Counted from the first letter of the stretch, positions 37,775-46,882 are shown. The stretch: 64,000 nt of DNA from Lysinibacillus piscis (GCF_026012395.1 NZ_BRZA01000002.1:744001-808000); one strand, 5' to 3'. Translations and numbers: made by a program. The notes: a model not told the origin generated them from the letters alone.

Positions 37775-38227
37775 TTATTTGTTATTAAGCTGCTCCGCCA
37801 AACCGATTAGAAGCCCTTCGATTCCACGAATGTAGCAGAGCTTATATGAATTCTCGTACTGGACCACTTCACCAACGAGCTGGGCACCATGTTTAGTGAG
37901 TCTGGTTACCATTTCATCAATGTCTTCAACGGCAAACATGACACGTAGATAACCAAGGGCGTTGACAGGAGCGGTTCGGTGATCTGCTATAGTAGGTGGG
38001 GTGAGAAATCGCGAAAGTTCAAGTCGGCTGTGGCCATCTGGGGTAACCATCATGGCAATCTCCACACATTGAGAGTCCAATCCAGTGACACGACCAGCCC
38101 ATTCACCTTCGACAGTAGCTCGTCCTTCAAGAGTCAAGCCAATCTCCTCGAAAAAAGAAATGGCGTCATCAAGGGATTCTACAACGATTCCGACATTATC
38201 CATTCGTAGTAATTTGTTGTTTGTCAT
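37775..38227 (-). CDS. VOC-family (glyoxalase/dioxygenase-like) protein
   Basis: A 150-residue vicinal-oxygen-chelate protein with the paired beta-alpha-beta modules: MDNVGIVVESLDDAISFFEE first and ALGYLRVMFAVEDIDEMVTR second, ending YIRGIEGLLIGLAEQL. Metal-binding positions of the fold are partly visible (the usual first His is N or V here). Members range from lyases to drug-binding proteins; function cannot be assigned. Confidence 0.8.
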   Translation of the reverse strand: MTNNKLLRMDNVGIVVESLDDAISFFEEIGLTLEGRATVEGEWAGRVTGLDSQCVEIAMMVTPDGHSRLELSRFLTPPTIADHRTAPVNALGYLRVMFAVEDIDEMVTRLTKHGAQLVGEVVQYENSYKLCYIRGIEGLLIGLAEQLNNK

Positions 38228-38499
38228 AGCCTTATCTCCTTATATGTGCAGATTTATTATCATCTTTATATAATTATTCTATGAAAAGGTACAAATTCCT
38301 ACCAAACATAATATCTTATTAACGAACAACACTTTGTACTTTTAAATATCCATCTAACAAATCAATTATGTATAAAAAGTGGATATATTGTCCTGTCGTT
38401 AGTATAGTTAATTGACAAGAAAGCGTTCATAAAAGGTAGTTTGACAAATTGTAATGATGTAAAATTTATCTAAAATACAATTTAGAGGGGGAGTATTTT

Positions 38500-38889
38500 A
38501 TGGAGCATCCATTAAAAGAGGTAATTAAAAAGTGTGATATGGCAATAAAGCAAGAAGATTTTGATACATTAATGAATTACTATACAGATGATGCCATTTT
38601 AGTTGTAAAACCTGGAATGATTGTACGAGGTAAAGAGGAAATCAAAAACGCATTTATTGCCATTGCAGCATACTTTAACAACAGCATTGTACCAACACAA
38701 GGGGAAATGATTATTTTAGAAGCAGGTGATACGGCGTTAGTTATAGCCCAAACGTTACTTGATGCGGATAAAGATGATTCAGCGTATTCAATGGATAGAA
38801 GAGCAACATATGTGTTTAAAAGAAATTCACAAGGCGAATGGCTTTGCGCAATTGATAACTCATATGGTACAGAATTAATCAATCAGTAG
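38500..38889 (+). CDS. DUF4440/SgcJ-type NTF2-like protein
   Basis: A 129-residue NTF2-fold protein: [20 protein letters not shown], then [20 protein letters not shown] and a C-terminal [10 protein letters not shown] strand. This matches the DUF4440/SgcJ-EcaC group of small putative enzymes or ligand binders. AGAGGGGGAG precedes the start. It is a monocistronic gene. Confidence 0.78.
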   Translation: MEHPLKEVIKKCDMAIKQEDFDTLMNYYTDDAILVVKPGMIVRGKEEIKNAFIAIAAYFNNSIVPTQGEMIILEAGDTALVIAQTLLDADKDDSAYSMDRRATYVFKRNSQGEWLCAIDNSYGTELINQ

Positions 38890-39036
38890 GTGTTGGTGGA
38901 TTATGAAATCTTGTGCTTAAACTAACAGGTGCATTCATTCAATAACTTTATTATGCTTTGAAGTTAAGAAATGATGTTATAGTGATTCGAAAAAAATACT
39001 AACAATGGTAGAAGCGAGATGAACAAAAAAGAGCAA

Positions 39037-39273
39037 TTACATGATTGCTCTAAAAAATTCGTAAAATCCCATATTCATTGGAATTGCCCATACAAAAAAT
39101 CCGAGTAAGGCAACAGGTCCAATAAAGAAATTATAGATTTTGGTAGGCAAGATTTTCCCTAATAATATTTTGTAAATCACTACGCAAGTCACCATGATAA
39201 TAGGGAGTAATAACATGGGTGGAATAATATGTAACAAGCCGCCCCTTATTGATATACTTGAAAATATGTCCAT
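39037..39273 (-). CDS. Small membrane protein, unknown function
   Basis: A 78-residue protein with two hydrophobic segments (LHIIPPMLLLPIIMVTCVVI and FFIGPVALLGFFVWAIPMNM). GAGGT lies 7 bases before the ATG. No family is recognised. Confidence 0.65.
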   Translation of the reverse strand: MDIFSSISIRGGLLHIIPPMLLLPIIMVTCVVIYKILLGKILPTKIYNFFIGPVALLGFFVWAIPMNMGFYEFFRAIM

Positions 39274-39355
39274 AAATTTACCTCATTATATATTTTGCAT
39301 AAATTATACCATGATAAAACCCTAAAAAGAGCCTCTTTTGTTATAAAATCATTTG

Positions 39356-39405
39356 AATTTAAAATGCCAAAACATGGTTAAATCAACGTTTTGGCATTTT
39401 AAATT
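39356..39405. terminator. Long perfect hairpin, terminator-like
   Basis: A perfect 18-bp inverted repeat (left arm ends GCCAAAAC, right arm begins GTTTTGGC) with a 14-nt loop. It lies between the upstream end of one small gene and the downstream end of another minus-strand gene at 39565, so it may end transcription of the latter. Confidence 0.6.
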
Positions 39406-39564
39406 TGCTCATCTTGGATGAAGGTGAAACAGTCCTTTACAGAGATTTATAGCTCCTTCATTACGCATCATATGATATTCACAGTACGCAATTTATAACA
39501 TTAAAGCAGGTATTTATTTTTTCAAATAGTTCCACACGCTCATTGAAGTCCACGATTTTTTAAA

Positions 39565-39843
39565 TTAATACATATTAGGTAACGGTGTTCCTTGTGGTCT
39601 CCACCATGATTCTACAGTTTGCCATGCCGTGTCATAATTATAGCCTTTGCCCATTAAATAACCGATAGCAACCGCTTCTGTTAAAGCATGTTGATAGCCA
39701 AGGTAATGAGCCTCTCTTAATCCATGACTAACCGCAGGGCTGATAGCTGAAAGTGTTTGAGATTGAAGATGACGATCTTGATAATAGGCATTAGGATTTG
39801 CTTGCTGATAATTTGGATAAGGTTGTTGATTACCCATGTACAT
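39565..39843 (-). CDS. Small Tyr/Gln-rich protein, unknown function
   Basis: A 92-residue protein with a disordered N-terminus rich in Asn, Gln, Pro and Tyr (GNQQPYPNYQQANPNAYYQD) and a helical C-terminal half ending WWRPQGTPLPNMY. The composition recalls spore coat or exosporium proteins, but no family is recognised. AGGAG precedes the start; ATG 39837 is an alternative. Confidence 0.65.
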   Translation of the reverse strand: MYMGNQQPYPNYQQANPNAYYQDRHLQSQTLSAISPAVSHGLREAHYLGYQHALTEAVAIGYLMGKGYNYDTAWQTVESWWRPQGTPLPNMY

Positions 39844-40303
39844 TTGATTACTCCTCGCTTTTAAAGTATTTGTTACACTGTATTTTATTCTAGATATGTT
39901 ATTTGTCTTAGGCTGTTTGGGGTGAAGGGCTAAAGCTCACGTATTCAATAAGAAAACGAGATACAAAATGGAGAAATGGATATAACCATATAGAGCCAGC
40001 GAGTTTGGGAATATGCGTTATTTATTCTCCTGAAAAAGGTAAATTATATTGCTAAAGTATTAAAATTTTGTAAAAGCAGGGGAGCTATTTTCGCTGTATG
40101 AATTATTTTGTAGCTTCTTGTAAAACCTATATTTACTGTGTCTATAGAGGAATAATCATCAATTGCCGCATAATCTACCTAGACTTGTCTAAAAAGAGAA
40201 TGTAACAACAAATTGTGAATGTTCTAGCATTTTATCCAATGTTCATGTAGAATTTGTATGTAAGATTCATAATTTTTCATGATTAGTGGGGGTATCATTT
40301 ATA
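39844..40303. other. Gene-free region upstream of 5'-nucleotidase
   Basis: 460 bp without a supported gene. It should contain the promoter of the surface nucleotidase; I do not see a strong -35/-10 pair or repeat. Confidence 0.4.
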
Positions 40304-42427
40304 ATGGCAAACAAACGAAACAGATTTTACACAGCAACTGCAGCAGCATTAGCAATCACAGCGGTGGCAGCAGCACCAGCATCCGCAGCAAGCCCTTTTT
40401 CAGACGTAAGTGAGAGCCATGCTCATTTTGAAGGCATTGCTACGCTTTATGCAGCAGGTATTGTAAGCGGATACCCAGATGGCACATTCAAGCCAGATGC
40501 AAATGTAACACGTGGACAAGCGGCAAAAATGATTGCAGGTGCATTAAAGCTAGATACGAAAAATGTTGTAAATCCTAAATTTACAGACATTGCTACATCA
40601 AACCAATACTACGGACCAATTGCGGCACTTGTAGGCTTAAATGTAATTACAGGTTATGAAGACAACACATTCCGTCCAGACCAAACGATTACACATGGTC
40701 AGTTAGCAAAAATGATTGCGGCAGTGCCAACATTACCAGAATTAGAAAGTGCAAAAAGCTATGCAGCAGCTGACTATGTAACACGTGGTCAATTAGCAAC
40801 ATTAATTACAGAAGCACTAGCACAATTCAACCCAGAAACACCAGAAGTACCAGCAGACGATGTATTCAATTTATCTATTTTACATGTGAATGATACACAC
40901 TCTCGTGCAGAAGGTATTGCTCAAGTAGCCACAGTTGTGAAAGAGCAACGTGCAACAAAGGACAATGTGTTAACATTGCATGCAGGTGACGCATTAACAG
41001 GAACGCTATACTATAATGAATTCCAAGGTAAAGCAGATATAGCTGTATTAAATGAAATCGGTTTTGATGCAATGGTATTTGGAAATCATGAATTCGATTC
41101 AGGTTCAACATCTGAAGGGTTACAAGTATTAGTTGACTTTATTAAAGCAGCCAATTTCCCATTTGTAGATGCCAATGCTGATTTTTCAGCAGATGATAAA
41201 TTCAAAGGCTTATTCACAGATTTAGTATCAAGTGAGCCTGAAAACGGTAAAATTTATCATGGTATTGTGAAAGAAATCAATGGTGAAAAAGTAGGGATTT
41301 TTGGTTTAACGACAGCAGAAACAACAGATATTTCTTCACCAGGAAAAGTAACGTTCTCTAACTACATTGATTCAGCGAAAAAAGCAGTAACGGCATTTGA
41401 AGGGATGGGTGTTAATAAAATTATCGCTTTAACACATATCGGTTATAATGATAACCCGAATGTGGACAATGATATTTTATTAGCGAAAAACGTACCAGGT
41501 ATTGACGTGATTGTTGGTGCACACGATCATACGAAATTAGATAAGCCAGTTGTGGTTGATACAAATACAGTTGGTGAAGCGAAGGATGCAACAATAATTG
41601 TACAAGCAAATGAATATGCAAAATATTTAGGTACAGTGGATGTAGCCTTTGACAAAAATGGTGTTGTTACAGAGTATGATGGAGCATTAATCGACCTTGC
41701 TAAGGTGACACCAGATTCAGCAGCAGTGAAAATACTTGCGCCATATAAAGCGAAAGTAGATGCAGTAAACAATAAAGAAATTGGTGTGAAACTAGCACAA
41801 GACTTAGTAAATCCACGTGCAACTGAAACAGATTTAACAAGTGTACGTAGCAATGAAACAGCACTTGGTAATATCATTACAGATGGTATGTTAGCGAAAG
41901 CACAAAAATATACAGACAAAACAGTTGTCATGGCATTGCAAAACGGTGGTGGTATTCGTGCAGCAATTCCAGCAGGTAATATTACAGTTGGCCAAGTGAT
42001 TACTGTATTGCCGTTTGGTAACACATTAGCTCTTATGGATGTGACAGGCGCTGAGTTAAAGGCAGCATTTGAAGTATCTGTGAAAAGCTCACCAAAAGAA
42101 AATGGTGGTTTCTTACACGTTGCTGGAGCAAAAGTACAATATGATTCATCTAAAGAAGTGGGCTCACGCGTTGTGTCAATCGAATATTTCGATAAAGCAA
42201 CTGGTAAATATGTAGCATTAGAAGATGGTAAAACATATACAGTAGCAACAAACGCTTACACAGCTAAAGGTGGAGATGGTTTCACTATGTTTGGAAAAGC
42301 ATATGAAGCAGGTCGTGTCACAGATTTAGGTTTATCAGATTGGGAAAACCTTCAAGAGCAATTGCTTTCACTAAAAGAAGTGAAAACAACAACTGAAGGA
42401 CGCATTGTTGATATCGCAAAAAAATAA
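40304..42427 (+). CDS. SLH-domain surface 5'-nucleotidase / metallophosphatase
   Basis: A 707-residue exported enzyme. After a signal peptide (cleavage near APASAAS) come two complete SLH modules (SPFSDVSESHAHFEG to about residue 80, and PKFTDIATSNQYYGP to about 135) and a partial third. These bind wall polysaccharide. The calcineurin-like phosphatase domain follows (ILHVNDTHSRAEG, LHAGDALTGT, FGNHEFDSG, VGAHDHT), then the 5'-nucleotidase C-terminal domain (NGGGIRAAIPAG, NAYTAKGGDGFTMF). It should hydrolyse extracellular nucleotides for phosphate or nucleoside salvage. The frame opens at GTG 40286, but the SD (GTGGGGG) lies there, so ATG 40304 is the start. Confidence 0.93.
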   Translation: MANKRNRFYTATAAALAITAVAAAPASAASPFSDVSESHAHFEGIATLYAAGIVSGYPDGTFKPDANVTRGQAAKMIAGALKLDTKNVVNPKFTDIATSNQYYGPIAALVGLNVITGYEDNTFRPDQTITHGQLAKMIAAVPTLPELESAKSYAAADYVTRGQLATLITEALAQFNPETPEVPADDVFNLSILHVNDTHSRAEGIAQVATVVKEQRATKDNVLTLHAGDALTGTLYYNEFQGKADIAVLNEIGFDAMVFGNHEFDSGSTSEGLQVLVDFIKAANFPFVDANADFSADDKFKGLFTDLVSSEPENGKIYHGIVKEINGEKVGIFGLTTAETTDISSPGKVTFSNYIDSAKKAVTAFEGMGVNKIIALTHIGYNDNPNVDNDILLAKNVPGIDVIVGAHDHTKLDKPVVVDTNTVGEAKDATIIVQANEYAKYLGTVDVAFDKNGVVTEYDGALIDLAKVTPDSAAVKILAPYKAKVDAVNNKEIGVKLAQDLVNPRATETDLTSVRSNETALGNIITDGMLAKAQKYTDKTVVMALQNGGGIRAAIPAGNITVGQVITVLPFGNTLALMDVTGAELKAAFEVSVKSSPKENGGFLHVAGAKVQYDSSKEVGSRVVSIEYFDKATGKYVALEDGKTYTVATNAYTAKGGDGFTMFGKAYEAGRVTDLGLSDWENLQEQLLSLKEVKTTTEGRIVDIAKK

Positions 42428-42437
42428 TCATGAATGG

Positions 42438-42477
42438 ACAGCATGTTAGGAATGATTTCTAGCATGCTGTTTTTTTG
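42438..42477 (+). terminator. Terminator after 5'-nucleotidase
   Basis: ACAGCATGTTAG (42438-42449) pairs with CTAGCATGCTGT (42459-42470) with one G-U pair, followed by T7. Confidence 0.85.
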
Positions 42478-42478
42478 C

Positions 42479-42523
42479 TTGTAAATATATCGTTATTTGC
42501 GATATAATCTGTTTGTACGATAT
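42479..42523 (+). promoter_or_regulatory. Promoter and candidate MarR operator
   Basis: TTGTAA (42479-42484) and TATAAT (42503-42508) are 18 bp apart. ATATCG (42487-42492) and CGATAT (42500-42505) form an inverted repeat overlapping this -10 element, and a second CGATAT lies at 42518-42523. This is where a MarR autorepressor would bind. Confidence 0.5.
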
Positions 42524-42593
42524 AAAATAATCCTTCAATCAATAAAATTACTCACTGTTTATCGTTTCACCAATCGCATAAGGAGGTCAGTAG

Positions 42594-43016
42594 ATGATTC
42601 AAACAATTAATGATTGCTTTACAACGATTTTCTATCATCTTCATACGACACATGAGGAAACGATTTCCCATCAAAGTGTTCGTATTTTGCAAATGATTCA
42701 GAAAGAGCGGCAGGTGACGGTCAGAAATATAGCGGAGTTGCTGCATATTTCACATAATACGGCATCGGAGCATATAAAAAAATTAGAACAGCGAGGATGG
42801 GTTCATAAGGAACGTGCCGAGCAGGATCAGCGAAAGGTTTATCTTCATCTGACTGAGGAAGGCTTTGTTATAGTCAAAAAACATACCCAGTTAGATGAAC
42901 AAAAATTACAGGATGCATTAGCGCAATTATCTGAGCAAGAGCAACAACAAATCAAATCAGCGTTTCAATTATTAAGTGAGGTTTCCATAGCATGTACACA
43001 GTCATCAAAATTGTAA
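42594..43016 (+). CDS. MarR-family transcriptional regulator
   Basis: A 140-residue winged-helix regulator: VTVRNIAELLHISHNTASEH is the recognition helix region and RDQRKVYLHLTEEG-like sequence (here QDQRKVYLHLTEEG) is the wing. AAGGAGG precedes the start. It overlaps the DUF3147 gene by 25 bases and probably controls this operon through the operator at 42487-42523. The ligand is unknown. Confidence 0.88.
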   Translation: MIQTINDCFTTIFYHLHTTHEETISHQSVRILQMIQKERQVTVRNIAELLHISHNTASEHIKKLEQRGWVHKERAEQDQRKVYLHLTEEGFVIVKKHTQLDEQKLQDALAQLSEQEQQQIKSAFQLLSEVSIACTQSSKL

Positions 43017-43333
43017 TATCTGCCGCCATTATCGGCATTGTATCAGAGGTAGCGCGGAAATTTCCGATGTACGGAGGACTCATTGCTGCATTGCCACTTG
43101 TCAGTATTTTGAGTATTATTTGGTTAACAGTACAACATGAACCAAATGAGCATATACAAAAATTTGTACTAGGTGTGATGATTGGGCTACCTGCTACCAT
43201 TATCATGCTCTATGTGATTTATGTGGCGATGAGATCATCAGTGAACATTGCACTAGCGATTGGATTAGGCATTGTTTCATGGGTGATTTGTTTAAGTGTT
43301 CAAAAAATGATTGGTCAGTTATTTCAAGGTTGA
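42992..43333 (+). CDS. DUF3147-type membrane protein
   Basis: A 113-residue protein with four hydrophobic segments (IVISAAIIGIVSEVAR, YGGLIAALPLVSILSIIWL, GLPATIIMLYVIYVAM, IALAIGLGIVSWVICL). Length and the KFPMYGGLIAALPL motif fit DUF3147 (YdhN/YkvI-like small transporters of unknown substrate). GAGG lies 9 bases upstream. It is translationally coupled to the MarR gene. Confidence 0.75.
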   Translation: MYTVIKIVISAAIIGIVSEVARKFPMYGGLIAALPLVSILSIIWLTVQHEPNEHIQKFVLGVMIGLPATIIMLYVIYVAMRSSVNIALAIGLGIVSWVICLSVQKMIGQLFQG

Positions 43334-43353
43334 TAGTAAGAGGAGAGAGCTAG

Positions 43354-43833
43354 ATGATTCAAGCGATTGCGCAATTAGCAAGCCAACAAGTAGTACAGTT
43401 TTTTCATGACCATTGGGGGAGTACAGAAATGGTGATATCCAGTGGTGTATATGATTGTCAGACACTCGATGGATTTGCTTATTTAGACGAGCAACAGGCT
43501 ATTATTGGACTAGTAACTTATGTAGTGCGAGACAAGGAATGTGAAATCATTTCCTTAGATAGTAGTCAGGAAGGAAAAGGAATTGGCTCATTGCTTGTAC
43601 AGGCCGTGGAGCAATGGGCAAAAGATCAACATTGCACGACAGTGACACTTATTACGACAAATGATAATTTAGATGCTTTACGCTTTTATCAAAAACGTGG
43701 CTACTTTTTAGTAGAAGTATTGTCAAATGCGGTTGCCGAAGCGAGAAAGTATAAGCCTGAAATTCCATTGATTGGCTATGAGGGTATTCCTATTCGTGAC
43801 GAGCTACGATTGCAAAAATGGTTATGTACATGA
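43354..43833 (+). CDS. GNAT acetyltransferase
   Basis: A 159-residue GNAT protein with the acetyl-CoA loop SSQEGKGIGSLLVQAVEQWA and the C-terminal NDNLDALRFYQKRGYFLVEV. The target is unknown. AGAGGAGAG precedes the start. It is 20 bp after the DUF3147 gene and shares ATGA with the next gene, so the four genes likely form one operon. Confidence 0.85.
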   Translation: MIQAIAQLASQQVVQFFHDHWGSTEMVISSGVYDCQTLDGFAYLDEQQAIIGLVTYVVRDKECEIISLDSSQEGKGIGSLLVQAVEQWAKDQHCTTVTLITTNDNLDALRFYQKRGYFLVEVLSNAVAEARKYKPEIPLIGYEGIPIRDELRLQKWLCT

Positions 43834-44270
43834 AAAAAATCATCTTTATTTGTATATGGAGTGTATTGCTAATAGGAGCCGTTTTGATTATATACATAAA
43901 AAGCCAGCCACCACTTGCTGTGCATCAATATATGGCGGTGAAGGATAGCCCAACTGCAACATTAATTGAGATTGAAAATACAGGTGTACGAAATATTACG
44001 TTACAGCAAGTGCTTGTAAACGATCAACGAGTGGATACAGGTAAACTAATCGTCAGTAAGGAAGCTCCCTTTGTAGCAGGAATGACGATAACAGGTCGTG
44101 AGGATTTGTCTATCTATAATATTAGACAAATTGATATTGTCCCTGATTCAACTACGTATTATGCATTGAAAATCGACCATTCAAGCATTCAGACGATTAC
44201 GATTCAGTATCACTATTTAAAATTTCCATTCACTTTCAAAATGAAGCTACAGACAAAAAAAGAGGCTTGA
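43830..44270 (+). CDS. Membrane-anchored protein, unknown function
   Basis: A 146-residue protein with one N-terminal transmembrane segment (IIFICIWSVLLIGAVLIIYI) and a beta-rich outer domain. The start at ATG 43830 overlaps the GNAT stop (ATGA); ATG 43818 and 43824 are in frame alternatives. The thrS promoter begins inside its stop region. No family is recognised. Confidence 0.7.
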   Translation: MKKIIFICIWSVLLIGAVLIIYIKSQPPLAVHQYMAVKDSPTATLIEIENTGVRNITLQQVLVNDQRVDTGKLIVSKEAPFVAGMTITGREDLSIYNIRQIDIVPDSTTYYALKIDHSSIQTITIQYHYLKFPFTFKMKLQTKKEA

Positions 44271-44295
44271 CAAAAAGATAGCCATTCGTTATAGT
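44267..44295 (+). promoter_or_regulatory. Sigma-A promoter of thrS
   Basis: Perfect TTGACA (44267-44272), 17-bp spacer, TATAGT (44290-44295). It lies directly upstream of the T-box leader. Confidence 0.85.
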
Positions 44296-44309
44296 AAATA
44301 ACAATTTCA

Positions 44310-44560
44310 TACAATCATGGAATCGGCGATGAGAAGGACATGGGTGTGATGCAGCGATTTACAGAGAGGGAAGTCATGGCTGGAAGCTTCCTAAATAAAG
44401 CGATTATCACTTACTACCTTTGAGCAGTGCTTGGAAACTTGCACCGTCTTGCAACGTTACTGCATCACAATGAGCCACTAGCTATACTAGTGGGAATTTG
44501 GGTGGAACCACGGATATTAAACACATATTCGTCCCTTTAGAGGACGGATATGTGTTTTTT
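44310..44560 (+). promoter_or_regulatory. T-box riboswitch (threonine)
   Basis: The leader starts with GATGAGAAGGACATGGG, includes the AGAGAGGGAAGTC Stem I landmark near 44365-44380, and the T-box sequence GGGTGGAACCACGG at 44500-44513. The terminator is ACACATATTCGTCC (44521-44534) with GGACGGATATGTGT (44542-44555) and T7. Thr codons ACT and ACC at 44413-44418 lie where the specifier should be. Uncharged tRNA-Thr would pair with the T-box bulge and allow read-through into thrS. Confidence 0.92.
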
Positions 44561-44562
44561 TA

Positions 44563-44703
44563 TTTTTATCTTGATTCAGTAGGTGTTTGGACACTCATTG
44601 AATTAAGATAAAAGTCCTGGTGCGTGTCATGGATTTTAAAGAGGAGCTTTTTCAAGTGCACTCGAAAAAATCTAGATGCAATTATTCTGGGGCATAATTG
44701 ATT
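44563..44703 (+). repeat. Dispersed structured repeat, copy B
   Basis: It begins at the T-box terminator tail. The long imperfect hairpin is TTTTATCTTGATTCA with TGAATTAAGATAAAA, then the GTGTCATGGATTT core. Hairpin 1 is TTTTTCAAGT (44648-44657) with ACTCGAAAAA (44660-44669), one mismatch. Hairpin 2 is CAATTATTC (44679-44687) with GCATAATTG (44692-44700): the C-G pair of copies A and C is replaced by T-A. It ends only about 10 bp before the thrS ribosome site, so it is transcribed as part of the thrS leader. Confidence 0.85.
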
Positions 44704-44726
44704 TTTTATAAAAAGGAGTGTAGAAC

Positions 44727-46640
44727 ATGTCAAATCAAGTGATTACAATTCAATTGCCAGATGGAACACAACGAGAATTTCTAAAAGGTGTGACACTAAC
44801 CGATATTGCACAAGCGTTAAGTCCTGCTTTACGCAAAAAAGTAGTCGTAGGGAGTGTAAATGGCACCATCACGGATTTGACGCACCCTTTAACAACCGAT
44901 GCAGCGATAATGTTGTATGATGCAAGTTCAAAGGAAGGCATAACAACGATTCGTCATACGACTGCCCACCTGTTAGCACAAGCAGTGAAACGTTTATATC
45001 CAGATGCACAATTCGGCGTGGGGCCCGTGATTGACAATGGTTTTTATTATGATATTGATTTGCCTCATTCGTTAACAACACATGATTTGCAAAAAATTGA
45101 AAAAGTTATGAAACAAATCGTTCAAGAAAATCTGTCTATTCAGCGTCGAGAGGTAACAAGATTAGAGGCGCAACAACTATTTGCACAAGATGTTTTGAAA
45201 CTGGAATTGTTAGCGGATATTCCGAATAATGAAGTGATTACAATGTATGAACAGGGTGAATTTTACGATTTATGCCGTGGTCCACACGTACCATCCACAG
45301 GGAAATTACAGCATTTTAAATTGATGCATATCGCAGGTGCTTACTGGCGTGGTGATAGTCAAAATCGTATGTTACAGCGTATTTATGGCGTGGCTTTCGC
45401 ATCCAAAGAGGAGCTTGCCGATTATTTTGTATTTTTAGAGGAAGCGGAGAAGCGTAATCATCGAAAACTAGGGAAAGAGTTAGGCTTGTTTATGTTTTCA
45501 GAGGAAGCGCCAGGTATGCCGTTTTATTTAGCAAATGGTCAAATTATTCGCAATGAATTGGAAGCCTATTTACGTCGTGTACAGACAAAATATGATTATC
45601 AGGAAGTACGTACACCATTGATGATGAATCAACGGTTGTGGGAGCAGTCAGGTCACTGGGATCATTATAAGGACAATATGTATTTTACACATGTGGATCA
45701 TCAAAGCTTTGCCTTAAAGCCAATGAATTGTCCAGGGCATATGCTTATTTTTAAAAATAGTCTGCATTCTTATCGAGATTTACCGATTCGTATGGCGGAA
45801 TTTGGGCAAGTGCATCGCCATGAATTTAGTGGTGCTTTAAATGGCTTACTTCGTGTGCGGACATTTTGTCAGGATGATGCACATATTTTTGTGACACCGC
45901 AGCAAATTGAAGCAGAAATCACACTTGCTTTACAAATTATTGATGAAGTGTACCGTGTATTTGGCTTCGACTATACATTGGAATTATCAACACGTCCTGC
46001 TGATTATATGGGAGACATTACATTATGGAATCGAGCGGAGGCGGCATTGGAAAATGTACTGCATCGGTTACAGTTACCATTTACAGTAAATGAAGGTGAC
46101 GGAGCATTTTATGGACCGAAAATTGATATTCATATTAAGGACGCCATCCAACGCAGTCATCAATGTGCAACAGTGCAGCTTGATTTTCAATTACCTGAAA
46201 AATTCGATTTAACATACATGAACGAGCATAATGAAAAAGTAAGACCTGTCGTTATTCATCGTGCTGTCTTTGGCTCAATCGACCGTTTTTTAGGTATTTT
46301 AATTGAACACTTTGGTGGAGCCTTCCCGACATGGCTTGCCCCGCAGCAAGTACGTGTAATAGGGGTTGCAGATGTGCATGAAGAGTATGTGCAACAAGTT
46401 GTCACAGCTTTACAACAAGAACAAATTCGTGTGCATGTCGATGCACGGCAAGAGAAGCTCGGTAAAAAAATTCGTGAGGCACAATTGCAAAAAATCCCTT
46501 ATATTTTAGTGCTAGGTGACCAAGAAAAAGAGCAAGAAAGTGTCACTGTTCGACGCTATGGACAGCAAGCTTTGCAAGAAAAACTTTTAGCCAATTTTAT
46601 TGCTGAAATAAAGCAAGCAATCCAACAGAAAAGTTTATAA
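44727..46640 (+). CDS. thrS: Threonyl-tRNA synthetase
   Basis: ThrRS charges tRNA-Thr. The 637-residue protein has the N-terminal TGS domain (1-62), the editing domain with HTTAHLL near 77 and the later CRGPHVPSTGKL, the class II catalytic core (motif 2 region GQVHRHEFSGALNGLLRVR; zinc ligand in MNCPGHML) and the C-terminal anticodon-binding domain. Length is standard. AAAAAGGAG precedes the start. Control by the T-box upstream is clear. Bacilli often have thrS and thrZ; which one this is cannot be decided here. Confidence 0.97.
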   Translation: MSNQVITIQLPDGTQREFLKGVTLTDIAQALSPALRKKVVVGSVNGTITDLTHPLTTDAAIMLYDASSKEGITTIRHTTAHLLAQAVKRLYPDAQFGVGPVIDNGFYYDIDLPHSLTTHDLQKIEKVMKQIVQENLSIQRREVTRLEAQQLFAQDVLKLELLADIPNNEVITMYEQGEFYDLCRGPHVPSTGKLQHFKLMHIAGAYWRGDSQNRMLQRIYGVAFASKEELADYFVFLEEAEKRNHRKLGKELGLFMFSEEAPGMPFYLANGQIIRNELEAYLRRVQTKYDYQEVRTPLMMNQRLWEQSGHWDHYKDNMYFTHVDHQSFALKPMNCPGHMLIFKNSLHSYRDLPIRMAEFGQVHRHEFSGALNGLLRVRTFCQDDAHIFVTPQQIEAEITLALQIIDEVYRVFGFDYTLELSTRPADYMGDITLWNRAEAALENVLHRLQLPFTVNEGDGAFYGPKIDIHIKDAIQRSHQCATVQLDFQLPEKFDLTYMNEHNEKVRPVVIHRAVFGSIDRFLGILIEHFGGAFPTWLAPQQVRVIGVADVHEEYVQQVVTALQQEQIRVHVDARQEKLGKKIREAQLQKIPYILVLGDQEKEQESVTVRRYGQQALQEKLLANFIAEIKQAIQQKSL

Positions 46641-46650
46641 AAAAGAAGCA

Positions 46651-46687
46651 AACCAATGAAATTGTACTTGATTTCATTGGTTTTTGC
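46651..46687 (+). terminator. Terminator of thrS
   Basis: AACCAATGAAAT (46651-46662) and ATTTCATTGGTT (46671-46682) form a perfect 12-bp stem with 8-nt loop, followed by TTT. Confidence 0.85.
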
Positions 46688-46705
46688 TATTTGGTGAACA
46701 GATGG

Positions 46706-46800
46706 GTAGACAATCGACACGAATTGGTAGATATTCGACAAAAGTTCGTAGACAATCGACAAAATTTTGTAAGTATTCGACAACCATTTGTAGGTAAATG
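46706..46800. repeat. 21-bp tandem repeat
   Basis: Four full and one partial unit begin GTAGA/GTAAG at 46706, 46727, 46748, 46769 and 46790, exactly 21 bp apart. Each holds TAGACAATCGACA or TAGATATTCGACA-like sequence, the two forms alternating. No gene is associated. Confidence 0.8.
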
Positions 46801-46882
46801 GCTTGTAGTGTAAACTAGCATGGTTTTGTCATCTATTGTCGATTTTCACCAGTTGAATAGACTGAATAATTTGACTTCAAAA

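Noticed and set aside
39410-39540. Possible gene remnant on the minus strand (KIVDFNERVELFEK)
   Set aside because: Short, interrupted by stops and without recognisable family.
46556-46783. Minus-strand frame over the 21-bp tandem repeats
   Set aside because: A 21-bp period keeps frames open; it overlaps the thrS end and terminator and has no ribosome site.
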